A stretch of 64,000 nt of DNA, taken from positions 28,507,547 to 28,571,546 of the forward strand of contig JAFMSR010000003.1 in NCBI GenBank assembly GCA_022818135.1. The letters run 5' to 3'. This document shows, piece after piece, positions 39,301 through 51,479 of the stretch (position 1 is its first letter; every line of letters begins with the position of its first letter). Below the pieces are notes generated by a model that was not told the DNA's origin, did not search any database, and saw nothing but the letters and a program-made list of their open reading frames with translations. This DNA is from Saxidomus purpurata (lineage: Eukaryota; Mollusca; Bivalvia; Venerida; Veneridae). The position numbers and the translations under genes were made by a program.

Positions 39301-39354
39301 AGGAGATAAACAATAATTGGGACTTGGCAATAACTTAAAATAATGTGGAATTAT

Positions 39355-39450
39355 CTGTGTCTTGCCTAAGGACACTTCCGACATGGCTATGGTAGGGATC
39401 GAACCCGGGGTCCTTCGATCCTGAGACGAACTGCGCCGCGGCGGCACCGG
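39355..39450 (-). repeat. tRNA-derived SINE, minus strand
   Basis: Box B ggttcgatccc and a following segment that reads tcctaaggcaagacac at the end on the minus strand (plus: gtcttgcctaaggacac), a pairing of elements widespread in invertebrate SINEs. The A box is degenerate. A more decayed relative lies at 42185-42270. Confidence 0.62.
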
Positions 39451-39499
39451 CTTTATTTTTACATCAATTTGTAGTTGATCTAATTTCCTTGCCGATATC

Positions 39500-40600
39500 A
39501 CTGAAGCGAAAACGATCTTATAAATGATGCTCTATTTATGAGTCAAAATATTTATACAAATGACCCAAAATTCAGACTCAGTCTTGCAATCCTTGAACAT
39601 TTCACACGGAAAATGCGGTGGTACTTTTTTAAATTAAAACGGTAAGTGAAAGGCAAAATTAATCTTTTTGAAATTTACATCATTATCAAGAGAAAAAATA
39701 ATGTTAATTCGTGTGACCAAAGCAAATACGATTAATCAAACGATTTTTTATTAATAAGGGTTCAACCGAAATTTCCCTCCTTTGTTTAATGTGTAAAAAC
39801 CGTGTCTAATCGATTATCGGGAAAAATGGAAGTTCTCTGTCTTTTACTTAGAAACAATAAATATCAAATTTTCATCCAACACTCATTTTAAATATGACAG
39901 AAGATAACTATAGGCCTACAGTAGCACGTCTACAACTCACGCGCTTGAATAAAAGATAAAATAGCTATACACTGGTGAACAATTTTCCGATCGATTTGCA
40001 CTTGCAACTTCAATCGCCCCTAAATTCTAGAATGAAAGTATCTGGTTGTCTGACCCAACCCTCCCCGGTCACTATGCCAATGTCACTATGCCGTAGGCTA
40101 CGTATACGTGCATGTAAGAAAACGTGTACGGAAATCTGTTTACGTAGTGCTTCCAAACCACGGAGGGAGGCGACTTTTAGAAGGAAATCTTGACGACATG
40201 TATACACGTTCCCTCTTTACCTGACCTCACTCATTAAACTTTATTACTAAGTATTAATCAACAACATGAGAGTTTGCGCTTGCTTGTCAAATCGCTTTAG
40301 GGGATTTCCCACTGACCACATGGGATTTTAAAAATAGCATTGGCTTACAGTTCGACATTTGCTCTTCTGGTGTAGTATTTTCATTAGTGTAAGTGCACGT
40401 ATTCTTTGCTAAAATATATGTTTCCGATTCAATGTAAAACGAGAGCCATGTTAGACATGGCCATCCGCCCGCCGAATGCTCTTTCTATGACCAAGAAATA
40501 TGGATATGGTATAGGTTCAAATTTAATAAAATATTAGTAACTATAACGTGTTGAGTGTTATTCACCTGCACTTTATCTGTGTTGATTTCTCATTTCAACT
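39500..40600. other. No gene recognised
   Basis: Overlapping frames on both strands at 39975-40207 are mirror artefacts of one GC-richer patch. Nothing else found. Confidence 0.5.
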
Positions 40601-41062
40601 CTATTATTGAAGAAAGCGGTCCGAACAGCTGGGTCCGAAACACACACATAACAGACAAGAATGGTCACAATCATTCAGTGTGCATCAACGTCACTGTACC
40701 CACTAAATAACAGACTATAATTCTCTTTATATAGATTTAGTAAGATTGGACTGATTATTGCGTTTTCCTGTGTTTGAAACACAGACGCTGTCGTATGTAA
40801 AACTCTTTATCAGTATTGGCTAAGCAATAAGCCACTATATTCTGTAGGTTACAGAATACCAAATTCCTTCAATTTAGTCAGGGACCGCCTTTCAATACCG
40901 AACAGTTATCCTGTAGAGATGGCTGCTATTATTGAAGAGCGCGGTCCGAAACACACACATTTCACAACAAAAACGGTCACAATCATTCAGTAGGCCTATG
41001 CATTTACTTCACTGTTCCTACTAAATAACAGACTATAATTCTCTTCAAGATTGATATATTTT
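40601..41062. repeat. Direct repeat pair, ~135 bp each
   Basis: 40601-40737 and 40929-41062 share attattgaagaaagcggtcc (second copy with agcgcggtcc), cggtcacaatcattcagt and aataacagactataattctc. They are divergent copies with ~190 bp between. Confidence 0.8.
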
Positions 41063-41149
41063 ACGTATGTTTGGCCTTGGCTAAAGATCGGGCTGTCGAC
41101 AAATACAAAGGGCTAGAACTTACAAAAAAACAAGTTCAAATATAAAGCA

Positions 41150-41770
41150 ATCATAAACTAGGAACAAAGTTAGCATGTGCCAACAACATATCAAATCATA
41201 AAAATACGACTAAAATATCTTTACAAAATGTAAATTACTTTAACCCAACCCTGAGAAACAGAGATGACCTTATAACTAAAAACCGGGGTAACTTTGGGTT
41301 ATGGTTCTTGGACATTGCAATACATCTTAATGTCCTCTATGACTGTATGCAATTTAAATAAATTCGGTTCTGAAATTATGACAGGAAAAAGTAATAAAGG
41401 GAGATAATTAAAAAATAGGTAGAGCTAGAGTTAAGATTATTGTACACTGCACTTCCTCTTAATATCTTCTGTATGTGTGTCCATGGTGTAAAATTTATAT
41501 ATATTCCCTCGAATAATTTCGGAGTTAGGCTCTGGGCAAAAGCTTAATATGGAAAATCAATAAGGAAAAATAGGGTAAGGTACGGTTATGGTTCATGGAC
41601 TCTTCACTGTGTCTTAATGTCTTCTGTCAGTGTATGTAATTTGAATCACTTCGGTTCAGTACTTAATGAGTAGCAGCCCGAGCAAGAAAATTTAATAAAG
41701 GGAGATAATTCAAAATTCCGTTGAATACCTTTATAATCATGCTCTGGACAAAGTGTGACGGACGGACAGA
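41150..41770 (+). repeat. Decayed tandem-core repeat, related to the 145-bp family
   Basis: Two to three degenerate units with ggttatggttc(t/a)tgga, agggagataatt and cttaatgtcttct words, ending in a gacggacggacagacgg run. The words (ttatggttc, cactgcacttcctct) relate it to the 56.5-57.8 kb core. Confidence 0.6.
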
Positions 41771-42678
41771 CGGACGAACGCACGGAGCCCATTACCATTA
41801 ATCAACACCAGTACTCTCAAACACAGCGTCTTAAACCCAGACCCACGCATAGAAAAAGTATACAGTCCCTATGCATGCTGAGGTTTCATTCCTGTCCGAT
41901 CCCGTTTGAAAGAATTCTCCAATTTTCATACTCATGATATCGGAAATGTGAAACAAGTTTTACACTTGTAAACATCTTAGGTCTTTCATAATGATAAATT
42001 TTCTGTCACAAATCATGTCGGTAACATTGCCGAAATTAGGATTTTTCATGTTAGGGAAGGGGTACAAAATTCAGTCGAGTTATTCTGTCTTATTTATTTT
42101 TTTTCGATTGCGAAAAAAACGAAAAGAACTTAATGTTATCAATCTCGGAGAGAAAGAGGGGAAGAGAGGAAGAATGAGAAATTATTTAGTTTTTCCTAAG
42201 GACACTACCGATGTCTGTGGTGGGGATTTAATTTTTTAGGCGAACAGGGCTACCACTGCGTATACGGAGGCTTCAGTTCAATCGGGGCTATCAAGTGGTC
42301 TGGAAGGCAAAGCCTCTTACAAGTGGACTGGGAAGGGGGTTGAGGGATGGAACTGGTTGCGTTGTTACATTTATCTTACTGTATTTGTCACTTTCCACGG
42401 ACTTTAGTAGACAGTTAACCAAAAAATATGCCCCAAGATTTCCATTCATCCTAGGAGAAGCCTACAAAAGTTTACAATGAAGTTTGTTTGCACTGTCATG
42501 CTAAAACCATAGTGTATATGGATAAGCGCAATAATTGATGACAAGTGTTTATTCGCCATGCAGTTGTTACAGTCTATGTAGGGCACTGACGTAACTTTCA
42601 GCGCTAATTACAAACATTATACTATTCTTAAGAACCAGGTGACCGACGATGATTATGCAGTTGTTCTATTTTAGTATG

Positions 42679-42780
42679 CAGGGCTCGATTTAGCACTGGA
42701 CCGTTGGCCCGGGTCCAGTTAAAAAGCCCACGGTCCAACTGACCGTCGAGTCAGCTGGTCCGCTGGTCCGCCGGTCCACA
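42679..42780. mobile_element. hAT-like terminus, one end only
   Basis: cagggctcgatttagcac followed by repeated 'ggtcc' words (gctggtccgctggtccg). The opening resembles hAT-type MITE ends. The opposite end was not found, so only a fragment is claimed. Confidence 0.4.
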
Positions 42781-43282
42781 TCAAAAATGAGATGACAATG
42801 GCATAAATCTTTGTTTGTCAGGGGTTTATAGAACAAATTAATAACGTGCTTTCTGATTTGTCATTGACACCCATCTATAACCAATTGAAATCGAGTTTTA
42901 TACACCTCCAATCGCGCCAAATAGCGTGATGACTTCGAGTACGGAGAAATATCGCGGCACTTTGCGGGGGTTAATACAATCGCTGTAATTGGTGTGATTG
43001 AACGGGTTTATGAGATATTAAATTTAAATTCTTTTCCGTAGATATTTTGTAAACACGCGGTTTTTTTTTTTGTCTTTTATACATTTTAAATTGAAATTCA
43101 TAGGCCAACCGACGTACATTTGTGTAGCGGTTTCGATATTGTATCAACAAAAATAAAACTTACTCGTAACATTATCTCATCCAAACTAATATTTTTATAA
43201 TCCAAAGTCAACAAGTACTTGTACATGTCATAAACTGTCAAAATATATCTGTCTTTTTTTTTTAATGCCACGTGCTTTAATA

Positions 43283-43335
43283 AGATCAAAGAAACTTGAC
43301 TAGCGCCGACAAGCGTCGGCGATCTTCTTTGATCT
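43283..43335. repeat. Nested hairpin
   Basis: Outer arms agatcaaagaa (43283) and ttctttgatct (43325), inner arms gccgac and gtcggc around aagc. A stable nested stem in otherwise AT-rich DNA. Confidence 0.75.
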
Positions 43336-43639
43336 CGTGACACCTGCGGCTTTATCTCTATTATTAACAGAAGTTTGCAGTAAAAATTACTTCATTCGGC
43401 AAAGGTTATTCATTAAAATGAATATAAGAAAATTGTTACTGGAAAAATTCGACTGTCACAGTTGCTGAAAGAGAGCACATTAAATGGCAAACGAAAGACG
43501 GACACGCTGAAACTCGACGATTTTGTAACAAACAGAACAAATTACTCCGGTAGTTTTGTTTTGAATAAACAACATTCGGAACTTTTTAATTGTTAGAGCA
43601 ATAAGTTTTCGCTTTCATCAATATAAACGAACCTCAATC

Positions 43640-45770
43640 AGTGGTATCACATAGCTTAGAGGAACATCTTTGACCTGTACAATGTATAAATTATGCTGTA
43701 ATATTTTAAATGATAGACTAAGTTCTTGGGTTGAAGCCAATGATATATTGTCTGATGAACAAAATGGTTTTAGAAAGAAGAGGAGCACTACCGATCATAT
43801 TTCATCACTTGTTAGTTTGGTTGAAACTAGGAAGAAATTGAAACAAAGTACTTTCACTGCTTTCATTGATTTTCGAAAGCCATATGATTTAATTAACAGG
43901 TCGAAATTGTGGAAAAAATTACAAGATACAGGGGTTTGTGGTAAAATGTTAAATGCTGTGAAATCTTTGTACTCAGCTGTAGCCTCATGTGTTAGAATTA
44001 ATTCTTTTACAACTGACTGGTTTGAAGTGCATTGTGGATGAAGACAAGGCTGTGTATTGTCTCCCTTATTATTCAATTTATACATAAATGATCTTGCAGT
44101 GTATCTTAAATCATTAAATGTTGGTATTGAAATAGAAAATGAGATTGTATGTATACTTCTATATGCAGATGATTTGGTGTTATTGGCGGAAAATGCACAT
44201 GATCTACAAGTTTTGTTAAACGGATTATATGATTGGTGTTGTATTAGCGATATGTCAATTAATTGTAGTAAAAAAAAGTAACATTGTGCATTTCCGATCT
44301 GAATCTCAAGCAAGATCAACTCATATTTTTAAATGTGGACAGGAAACAGTAGACATTGTTGATAGGTATAAGTATCTAGGTGTTGTTCTACAAGAGCATC
44401 TTGATTTCAATGTAACAGCTGGGATGATGGCGCAAAGTGCTAGTCGAGCCTTGGGTCTACTAATAGCCAAATGTAAATTAGTTGGCGGGGTTCCTCATAA
44501 CGTTTTTACTAAACTGTATGACTCAGTTGTTTGGCCTGTCATAGCATATGGATCTTCGGTATGGGGTTATAAATCATTTTCATGTATAAATGCAGTCCAC
44601 AACCGTGCAATGAGGTTTTTCCTTGGTGTTGGCAAGTATACGCCCAATGCAGCAGTCTCTGGGGAAATGGGATGGGTTCCACCTATTGTTCGCCAGTGGA
44701 AAACAGTTAACAACTTGTGGGCCCGTTTGTCCCAAACAAACAATTCTAGAGTAAATAAACGCATTGCATTGTGGGCCTGTTCCAAATCAACCCGTTGCCG
44801 AAACTGGTTTTATTTTGTCAAAAAACAACTACTTGAGTTTAATCTTGGTTGCTATTGCAACTTGTTAGTGCCTATACCTAAACAATCTTTTACTAGTCAA
44901 CTGGAAAAAATATCATGTATAAGTATTTGTCCGAGTGGTCCGCATCCATAAATAGCGTTGTCGGTACTTCCGGTAGAGGTCGTAATAAGTTAAGGACCTA
45001 CCGGACATTTAAACAGGAGTATGTGACAGAGGAGTACTGCAGGATGATTTTACCCCCTAGGCATAGGTCAGCGTTATGTAAATTCAGGTGTGGGGTTGCT
45101 CCTATTCGCATTGAAACGGGTAGATATGAAAATGTGAGACTAGACGAACGTCACTGTCCTTTCTGTCACGTACTTGAGGATGAGTCACATGTTATATTAG
45201 ATTGTTCGTTGTACGATGACCTCAGATTTGAATTATTTTCGAAAGCTATTGTTTTTTAACCTAATTTCGCAAATTTCAGTAAAGATGACAAACTTATATT
45301 TTTGTTCACTAGTCAGCCAATAATTAGAAATTGTGCCAAAACCTGTTTTAATATTCTCCAACGTCGTCAGTTTTATCTTTGTAAATAATGTTTAACTTAA
45401 TTTAAACAATTTGTCATTTAAAATTTTAGTTACCGCAAGAATCAGTTGCTAATTAGTTCTTTCTCGATCTGATCGAGAGGATAACAGATTTCTTAAAACA
45501 TTTCTTAATTGCGCTATAGTGCTCGTTTTCGTTTCGGTATTTTTTCTATCTTTTTTTAACTATATTTTAGATGTGAATTAGCGACTGACTCTTGCTTTTT
45601 ACAATGTAAATATATGTTGAATGATTGTAAGGTAATTTGATATATTCACTGTGATAGTCTCTTATAATTCAGAATTGAATGGTCATGTACTAATATTTTA
45701 TCTGTCATGGTTTTATAGAAATGTTGTGATATTGTACATGAATGAGACTTAAATAAAGATATATATAGCT
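43640..45770 (+). pseudogene. LINE reverse transcriptase and 3' zinc-knuckle, broken
   Basis: Non-LTR retrotransposon remnant, 5'-truncated near 43640. It shows LTCTMYKLCCNILNDRL and DEQNGFRKKRSTTDHI, then catalytic box A (FIDFRKPYDLINR), box B (RQGCVLSPLLFNLYINDL), box C (LLYADDLVLLAE) and box D (INCSKK). A TGA stop interrupts between box A and B at about 44039, an A-run frameshift occurs near 44275, and another frame change near 44930. The C-terminus has RIETGRYENVRLDERHCPFC...SHVILDC, a CCHC-type zinc-knuckle. A 3' UTR ends about 45765 with aataaagatatata. Clade not assigned. Not functional. Confidence 0.88.
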
Positions 45771-45944
45771 TGGACTTGCAAACAAGTTAATTTTGTCATC
45801 CTGTATGACAGGCCATATTTTTCACACCTACCACGAGTGACAAATGCAAAGTGGAAAATAAACATTGACCAATTACGGCGGCTATTTCACGGAAATAAAT
45901 ATTTTACATATACATTGAGGTTCAGATATATAATAACTTTTTCA

Positions 45945-46555
45945 AACGATGACAAGAATCAGAGTTTCTGCACATACACTTAGAATCCAAACTGGCAGAT
46001 ATGGCCAAAACAGAATACCACGTAATGAAAGATACTGTTTATGCTGTGGCACATTAGATATTGAAGATGAGTATCATTTCATGTTGATATGTAATTGTTA
46101 CGATGATGTTAGAAAGAAATATATTAAGAAGTATTATTACAATAGGCCATCAATGGCAAAATTTATTGAATTAATGAATATAGATAAAAAGAGTGTTGTA
46201 CTTAATCTATCGAAATATATCAAAGAATCCATTGAAATTAGAAATACTATTATTAATTCCAACAACTGATTGTGCTTAAACATTGTATTATGTACGTATA
46301 CAAAATGTATATGTGTTAACGCTTACTTCGTATATCTTTGAAACATTCCAAAGTGTAGAAAGACATTATAAGTATTATACATTTATTCACAGTGAAATAC
46401 AGTTCAAAATGTACTTATATGATTCATGTATTAAAAATACTCCACATGTTAACTTACTATTTACACGTGACAACTTGTTTAACAATATGTATTGTATATG
46501 ATGATGTACTATGTACAAATCAAAATAAAATATATGTTCTGTTCTGTTCTGATGA
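45945..46555 (+). pseudogene. Second LINE C-terminal fragment with 3' tail
   Basis: 106 codons open at 45949-46269 encode LRIQTGRYGQNRIPRNERYC, LCCGTLDIEDEYHFMLIC and CYDDVRKKY, the same C-terminal zinc-knuckle type as the upstream LINE but clearly divergent. Its 3' end carries a ttctgttctgttctg tandem, a short repeat tail usual for such elements. Only the 3' end of an independent insertion is present. Confidence 0.82.
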
Positions 46556-46599
46556 TATCAAAAACGGCGGCCACGGTTTCTTAAACAGATATAGATCTA

Positions 46600-47530
46600 C
46601 GGACATTTAATGTGAACGCCTACGTAAATTTGCACTTCTACCCAGTCTCTCGAGCGATATAATTCATGTATGTTCATCGACTCTGCAATTTGCATTTACA
46701 ATAAAGAGACGTTCCCAAAGAATTTAGGAATAAGGACACGTGCATTTTCGTGTACATCATCCAAAACAACATGGACAAAGATGGCGTCGAAAAATCACAA
46801 TGGACAGACAGTTGCCATAAAAAAACTTTATTAGAGGCTTACAAGACAACAAGAGAACCGATCGAATGGGAGGGTGTCTTTATCAAAGTTCAACAAACGT
46901 ATTTATTTTAGCTGTGTTGTCCAAAAATAACTTTTCCAAGCCTAAGTTGTGTTTCCAATTGGGATGGGACTGTATCATGTATGGTATGATGCTTATTTTG
47001 AAGAACGGAACTTGAAATTATTGTTTTCATACACACAAAACATACATATGATATCTATTAAAACACATACCTTTCAAGCTGTAGTGTAGGAACAGTATAA
47101 TCACATAGATAACATAATTTGAAGTCGGTCGTTTCACCATTTTTGAAAAACACCGGAGAAGTTCATCGGGACCACCCAATTCCACGAATTGTGTCGATCT
47201 AGGCGTTGATTTAATTTTCGCTATTTTTCACGAATTTAAGACTTCCCTAATTCACAGAAGTATACATACTTCCGTGCCTAATTGTACTCGGAAATTAAAA
47301 TAATCATAACGCATTTTTGCAAATGTTTCGACATTGCAGGTGTAGTAAAATTTACAGTAGTCTGGAGTTCCTTCCCCTTATTACTGCGCATTATATGAAG
47401 TCGGGAACCAGACTATAGTCGTCGTAAAATTAATGACGTCACACTTACCTGGTATTTGCGCAGCGCTATAAATAGCTCCTAGATACAAGATTTTTGTTTA
47501 AATTCGGATATATCTATATAACATTATTGT
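46600..47530. other. No gene recognised
   Basis: A TATA-like gctataaatagc at about 47466 sits after a gcgcagcgc patch, but no exon follows. Otherwise nothing found. Confidence 0.45.
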
Positions 47531-47650
47531 AAATCTGGGGTCGTATTCCAGTAGCATCTTAAGTCAAATCTTAAGATTTTCCTTAAATTTAACAATTTCC
47601 TTAAGAAGATAAGAGTTTTCTAATTTAAAAAGGAGAATGTGCATTGCAGT

Positions 47651-49522
47651 CAGGGGCGTAACTAGGCGTACTCCTGTACGCCCGTGCCTACAAATCGCTT
47701 CCGTATTCGAAAAAAAGCAGGGCTTAAACTTCGAAAACAGTAAAAAAAATCAGAGGCTTAGGGGGGTAGGGCACATATAATACTGTCTCTGTGGCTTGCC
47801 AGAACTCTGTTTTCGAATTTGTGTTTGCCTTGTTGCAGGGCCATGGTCGGTTCTGTGCCCCAAAACTTCTTCCATTAAAGGTTTTTTGGGATTTATTTTC
47901 TTAATCAGGTATAGAATAATAGTTTATGTCATGAGCACGCGGTTCAGATCGAAATAATAGCATGAGCATGCGGTTCAGATCGAAATATCCGTCACCGAGG
48001 GCCGTAACTGTTTCCATTTCCATCTGAACCAAATCTCTCATGATAGAAACATTTTCGTGCATACCGTCTTGCACTTTAAAGTAGATTTCTAAATGTAAAC
48101 TGATCAAAATGATGCATTTTCATATGAAACAAACGTTAAATAACAAAATATTTAGACGTTGACGTTTGGGAAAGTGACGTCACAATGTTTATAACGTTAC
48201 GTCACAAGTAATTCATGAGAGTCATTTGGCATAGGAGGGGGGCAGACCAGTTTTTCCGCCATGGGTAAAATCAATGGAAATGCCGATCTGATATGCAAAA
48301 GTTTATAGTTTACTGATCTAATTAATGAATTAAGAAACACATTTGGCAACATATGCGGTTTTATGCATGTTCAGAATGGCGGTCTTCCCCGTAAGAGTAT
48401 CGAGGCCGTGTACCAAGCCTTCCACGCATGCTTACATGTGGACGAAACCATTTTTTGTCCGCCAGTTAGAGCTGTGGCGTATGTGGTGGACGGACGCGAC
48501 GTTGGCGGTTGACCGAACAGCTGCCCCACTGTCTCTAGCGGAATCAATTACGCTTGCAGGCAAAGCCCTTTACCCAAGCATACGACACTGTCTGACACTT
48601 TTAATGATCATGCCGGTTTCTGCGGCAACAGCCGAACGGTCGTTTTCGGTAATGAGACGGGTCAAGACATGCGTAAGAAGTACGATGGGTACTGAGCGTC
48701 TATCAGGTCTTTGTTTCATGAATGTCTATAGAGAAAGGGAAATCAGTGCCGAGCGCGCTATCGACGAGTAAAACAGGCGTTTCGCGTTTGTGTTCTGGGT
48801 ACGTTTAGATCTTATCCGGACTTGTAAATATGTAATTGAAATGAAGAGTAAAGCAAGTTCTCAAGGTCGCTCGTGAAAAGACACAGGGATCGTGTATTTG
48901 AGGTCCCCAAAGATATTATTTGTAACATAGTTGACGTCGTAAGCATTCAATAACAAATCTATATTTTTTATATATAACTAGTCAGCGCTCTTTATAAGAA
49001 TCTTAACCTAGTAATTGATGCTTTTCTTTGATATATGACAACATTTCAAATATGTCATAAATAGAACATTACAGTCGTGGTCATTATATATTGAGCAGAG
49101 CCTCGTATTATATCAATTTGAGTAACTCGTTTAATATTTTCGATATAATGATTACCACACATGCGATATCTTCTATGTATCAACTAGCAGGGGAGAAACA
49201 ATACCAGTTATTGTTTAACCAGTTTAAAGGTATGTTTAATAAAAAATAATAAAAATGAAAAAAAATAACCTAAAGTTTAAATTTGATAAAATCAGTTATG
49301 TTCTAAAATGTACCGTATGTCAGAGAAACATAATTTTTTGTATAAACATTTAAACTGTTTTGATTTTTTCACCAAAATATGCCGTCAATATAGCCTTTGG
49401 ATAGTCACGAAATGCCAGGAAATCGCTTCCTTCTCAAACATTTTTGCGGGACGGGGGGGTGGCATGCCCCCAAACCCCCCTAGAAAGTGAGTACATCTCA
49501 ATTCGACTCAGTTACGCCCCTG
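47651..49522 (+). mobile_element. hAT transposon remnant nested in the MITE
   Basis: Left end caggggcgtaact and right end agttacgcccctg are exact inverted repeats of 13 bp, flanked by GCAGT on both sides (47646-47650, 49523-49527). The hAT dimerisation domain lies inside. A 5-bp duplication is shorter than the usual 8 bp, although some hAT groups have shorter ones. The rest of the body is decayed. Confidence 0.78.
48343..48771 (+). pseudogene. hAT transposase C-terminal (dimerisation) fragment
   Basis: 142 codons. The end holds the hAT C-terminal dimerisation signature PVSAATAERSFSVMRRVK, RSTMGTERLSGLCFMNVYRE, and a preceding RQLELWRMWWT stretch with the Trp motif. The DDE core and the N-terminal zinc finger are not recognisable upstream, and the first ~30 residues look out of register. 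Probably a truncated transposase that could not act alone. Confidence 0.85.
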
Positions 49523-49741
49523 GCAGTATGTTGAAAATTTATTACATCTACCATGAAAATTTTCTATACTGATGATAAAATTACACATAATCAATCACTT
49601 TTAAGCGAAATAAAATAATTAAAAATTTAAGACTCAAGTTAAAATACTTAAGAAATCACTTAAGATGCTACAGGAATACAACCTCTGTGTAAAAATCAAA
49701 GTTCATGCCCCATTGTTCCCGAATGTAGAAAAATTACGTAT

Positions 49742-50209
49742 TTAAAGTGGAATTATGCGCATTTTTTTTTCAAGTAAAAATCCAGCTGAAATAGGTGTGT
49801 GTAAAAAAGGGTAGAGGAAATAATAGCTTTTAAGTTTTAACCCAATACACCAAACTCTTCCTAGATCTACTACCAATACGAAATAGAATCTAATAACTTT
49901 CCAAATATTACTTTTCCTATTTTGACTGGGGCAGTCTTTTTTAAAAACAAAAACAAAACAGCTGCATGCAGGAGTTGCTTCCATTCCACTGCCGAAATCT
50001 CTTCCAACAACAGCAACAACACAAGGGAGATCACTGCGAACTATTATTTTATTAGTCCGATTATTTTTATTTCTAAAGCACCAACTTCAAATTCTAATGC
50101 GGCATTATCATTAATTTAACACATTCAAATGCACAGCAACCGAAAATTGCTTTTATAAAACTGTCACAAAAAAACTGTGTACAGTAAGATGCGTATAATG
50201 TCACTTTAA
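49742..50209 (-). mobile_element. TTAA-flanked MITE, copy 1
   Basis: Ends TTAAAGTGGAATTATGCGCA and the reverse complement of TTAAAGTGACATTATACGCA. Internal cagctgcatgcaggagttgc, caacttcaaattctaatg and a ggtagtagatc-like patch (read on minus) match copy 2 at 58.0 kb in reverse orientation. TTAA at both ends suggests a TTAA target duplication. Confidence 0.82.
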
Positions 50210-50395
50210 ATTCAATGGTTTATATTCGTCCCATTTATAATCGAAGGGAAATTGTAAAAAAATGAAGGACTCTTGTTTCGCTAACATTTCAGATACCATA
50301 TATTAAGTAGGACAGTTGAAAGCAAGAAAATTCGCCTTGCGACATGTGTAAACAAGCGGTCGATCTGTCAAAGGTTTTGTTTCTATAACATTTTT

Positions 50396-50690
50396 ATTAT
50401 ACCCCCGAAACGAAGTTTAGGGGGTGATAAGGGTCACCCTGTGGTTTGTCGGGTGATTGGTGGGTTGCATTTTCCTTGTCCGAAGCATAACTTGAAAACT
50501 ACTGGGTTGAAATTCAATACAACTTCATACAATGGCAAGTAGAATGAGAGGAAGTGCAGTGTACAAGAACCTTAACTCTATCTTCACTAATTAACTCTGT
50601 AGTTATTGCCCTTTGTAACTTTTCTTTGTACAGAGCATAACTTAATCAAAGCGCTGAAAGCACTGAAAATGTTCGGTCTGAAACATAGAT
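50396..50690 (-). mobile_element. Short element of the 145-bp family, reverse orientation
   Basis: Starts attatacccccgaaacgaag with the ttagggggtg hairpin end, then words matching the reverse complement of the 56.5-57.8 kb element (ttgaaaactactgggttgaa, cactgcacttcctctcatt read backwards). Only about one core unit is present. Confidence 0.75.
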
Positions 50691-50814
50691 TATCGTAAGG
50701 ATTGGTACTTAGAATGTTTATCACATGTTTTGCAATATGTCTGATAGTTTTCAGTGGAACATCTGACCACTTGATGTAACAGCATATTGAGCAATGTTAC
50801 GGACGGTGAGATTC

Positions 50815-50960
50815 CTCCTTGGTCAAGTGGTTAGAGAAGCTGAAACTTCTCAATTATTGAGAGTCTTGGGATCGAGCCTCGAACCACGTCTCTTTATGTG
50901 AGAAAGTTTGCAAATTTTTAAGAAGATGATAGTTATAGTACCGCTCCTTACCAGGAATTA
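50815..50960 (+). repeat. tRNA-like SINE (Leu/Ser-type head)
   Basis: cctccttggtcaagtggtta is a class II tRNA-like box A, and gggatcgagcctcg is box B-like, 50 bases on. It is followed by the tctctttatgtgagaaagt tail shared with 35840-35965. Confidence 0.62.
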
Positions 50961-51359
50961 TCGTAAGATTAACTGTCCGTCTGTAAATAAACGTACATGT
51001 AACTGAAATGCATTTCCTTTGACGTAGATCTTTTTTCTAGACTAAATATTGAATAAAGAACAAAGTCGGAATATTTAATGCATAGTATACATTGTACTGG
51101 CTTACAACGTCATTTTTTCACCATTGTAAACATTAACACAACACATTTCTTTAATATCGACATGAAAATTAATGATCGATTGCATTCATGGTATAATACA
51201 TACATGTAATATACGCGAAATAATAAAGCAACTTTCCATTCACAACAAATTGTTTCCCGCCGGGTGTTAAACCCGAACATTCCTATCTAGCCCGTTCACG
51301 ATAAAACAGTCGTATGGTACATGTAACATATACCATAAAACACAACATAAAACAGAAAC

Positions 51360-51455
51360 TGCTTACACATTGATGACGACCAGTTTCGATCAAGACTGCT
51401 TGCATGGTCGCAAAGTCCATTATGTTGGTTTTCCCATGACGCGGCTCAATTTTTG
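51360..51455 (-). repeat. Bivalve-type dispersed repeat fragment
   Basis: Minus strand reads gagccgcgtcatgggaaaac + caacataatgg, then atgcaagcagtcttgatc. A repeat opening with a gccgcgccatgagaaaacca word is, as I recall it, common in bivalve genomes. Identity from memory, unverified. Confidence 0.45.
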
Positions 51456-51479
51456 TTATTTTATTACATCGAACCATGC

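Larger units (their letters stand above)
47538..49684. mobile_element. Outer MITE interrupted by a hAT element
   Basis: Left end gggtcgtattccagtagcat and right end the reverse complement of aggttgtattcctgtagcat match at 17 of 20 positions, flanked by CTG on both sides (47535-47537, 49685-49687), a 3-bp duplication like that of PIF/Harbinger MITEs. Inside lie mirrored cttaag words on both sides. Only about 270 bp remain without the nested hAT, so it was a short MITE. The superfamily call is inference. Confidence 0.7.

Noticed and set aside
47460..47480. TATA box gctataaatagc as a host promoter
   Set aside because: No exon or start is seen downstream; the next DNA is a MITE.
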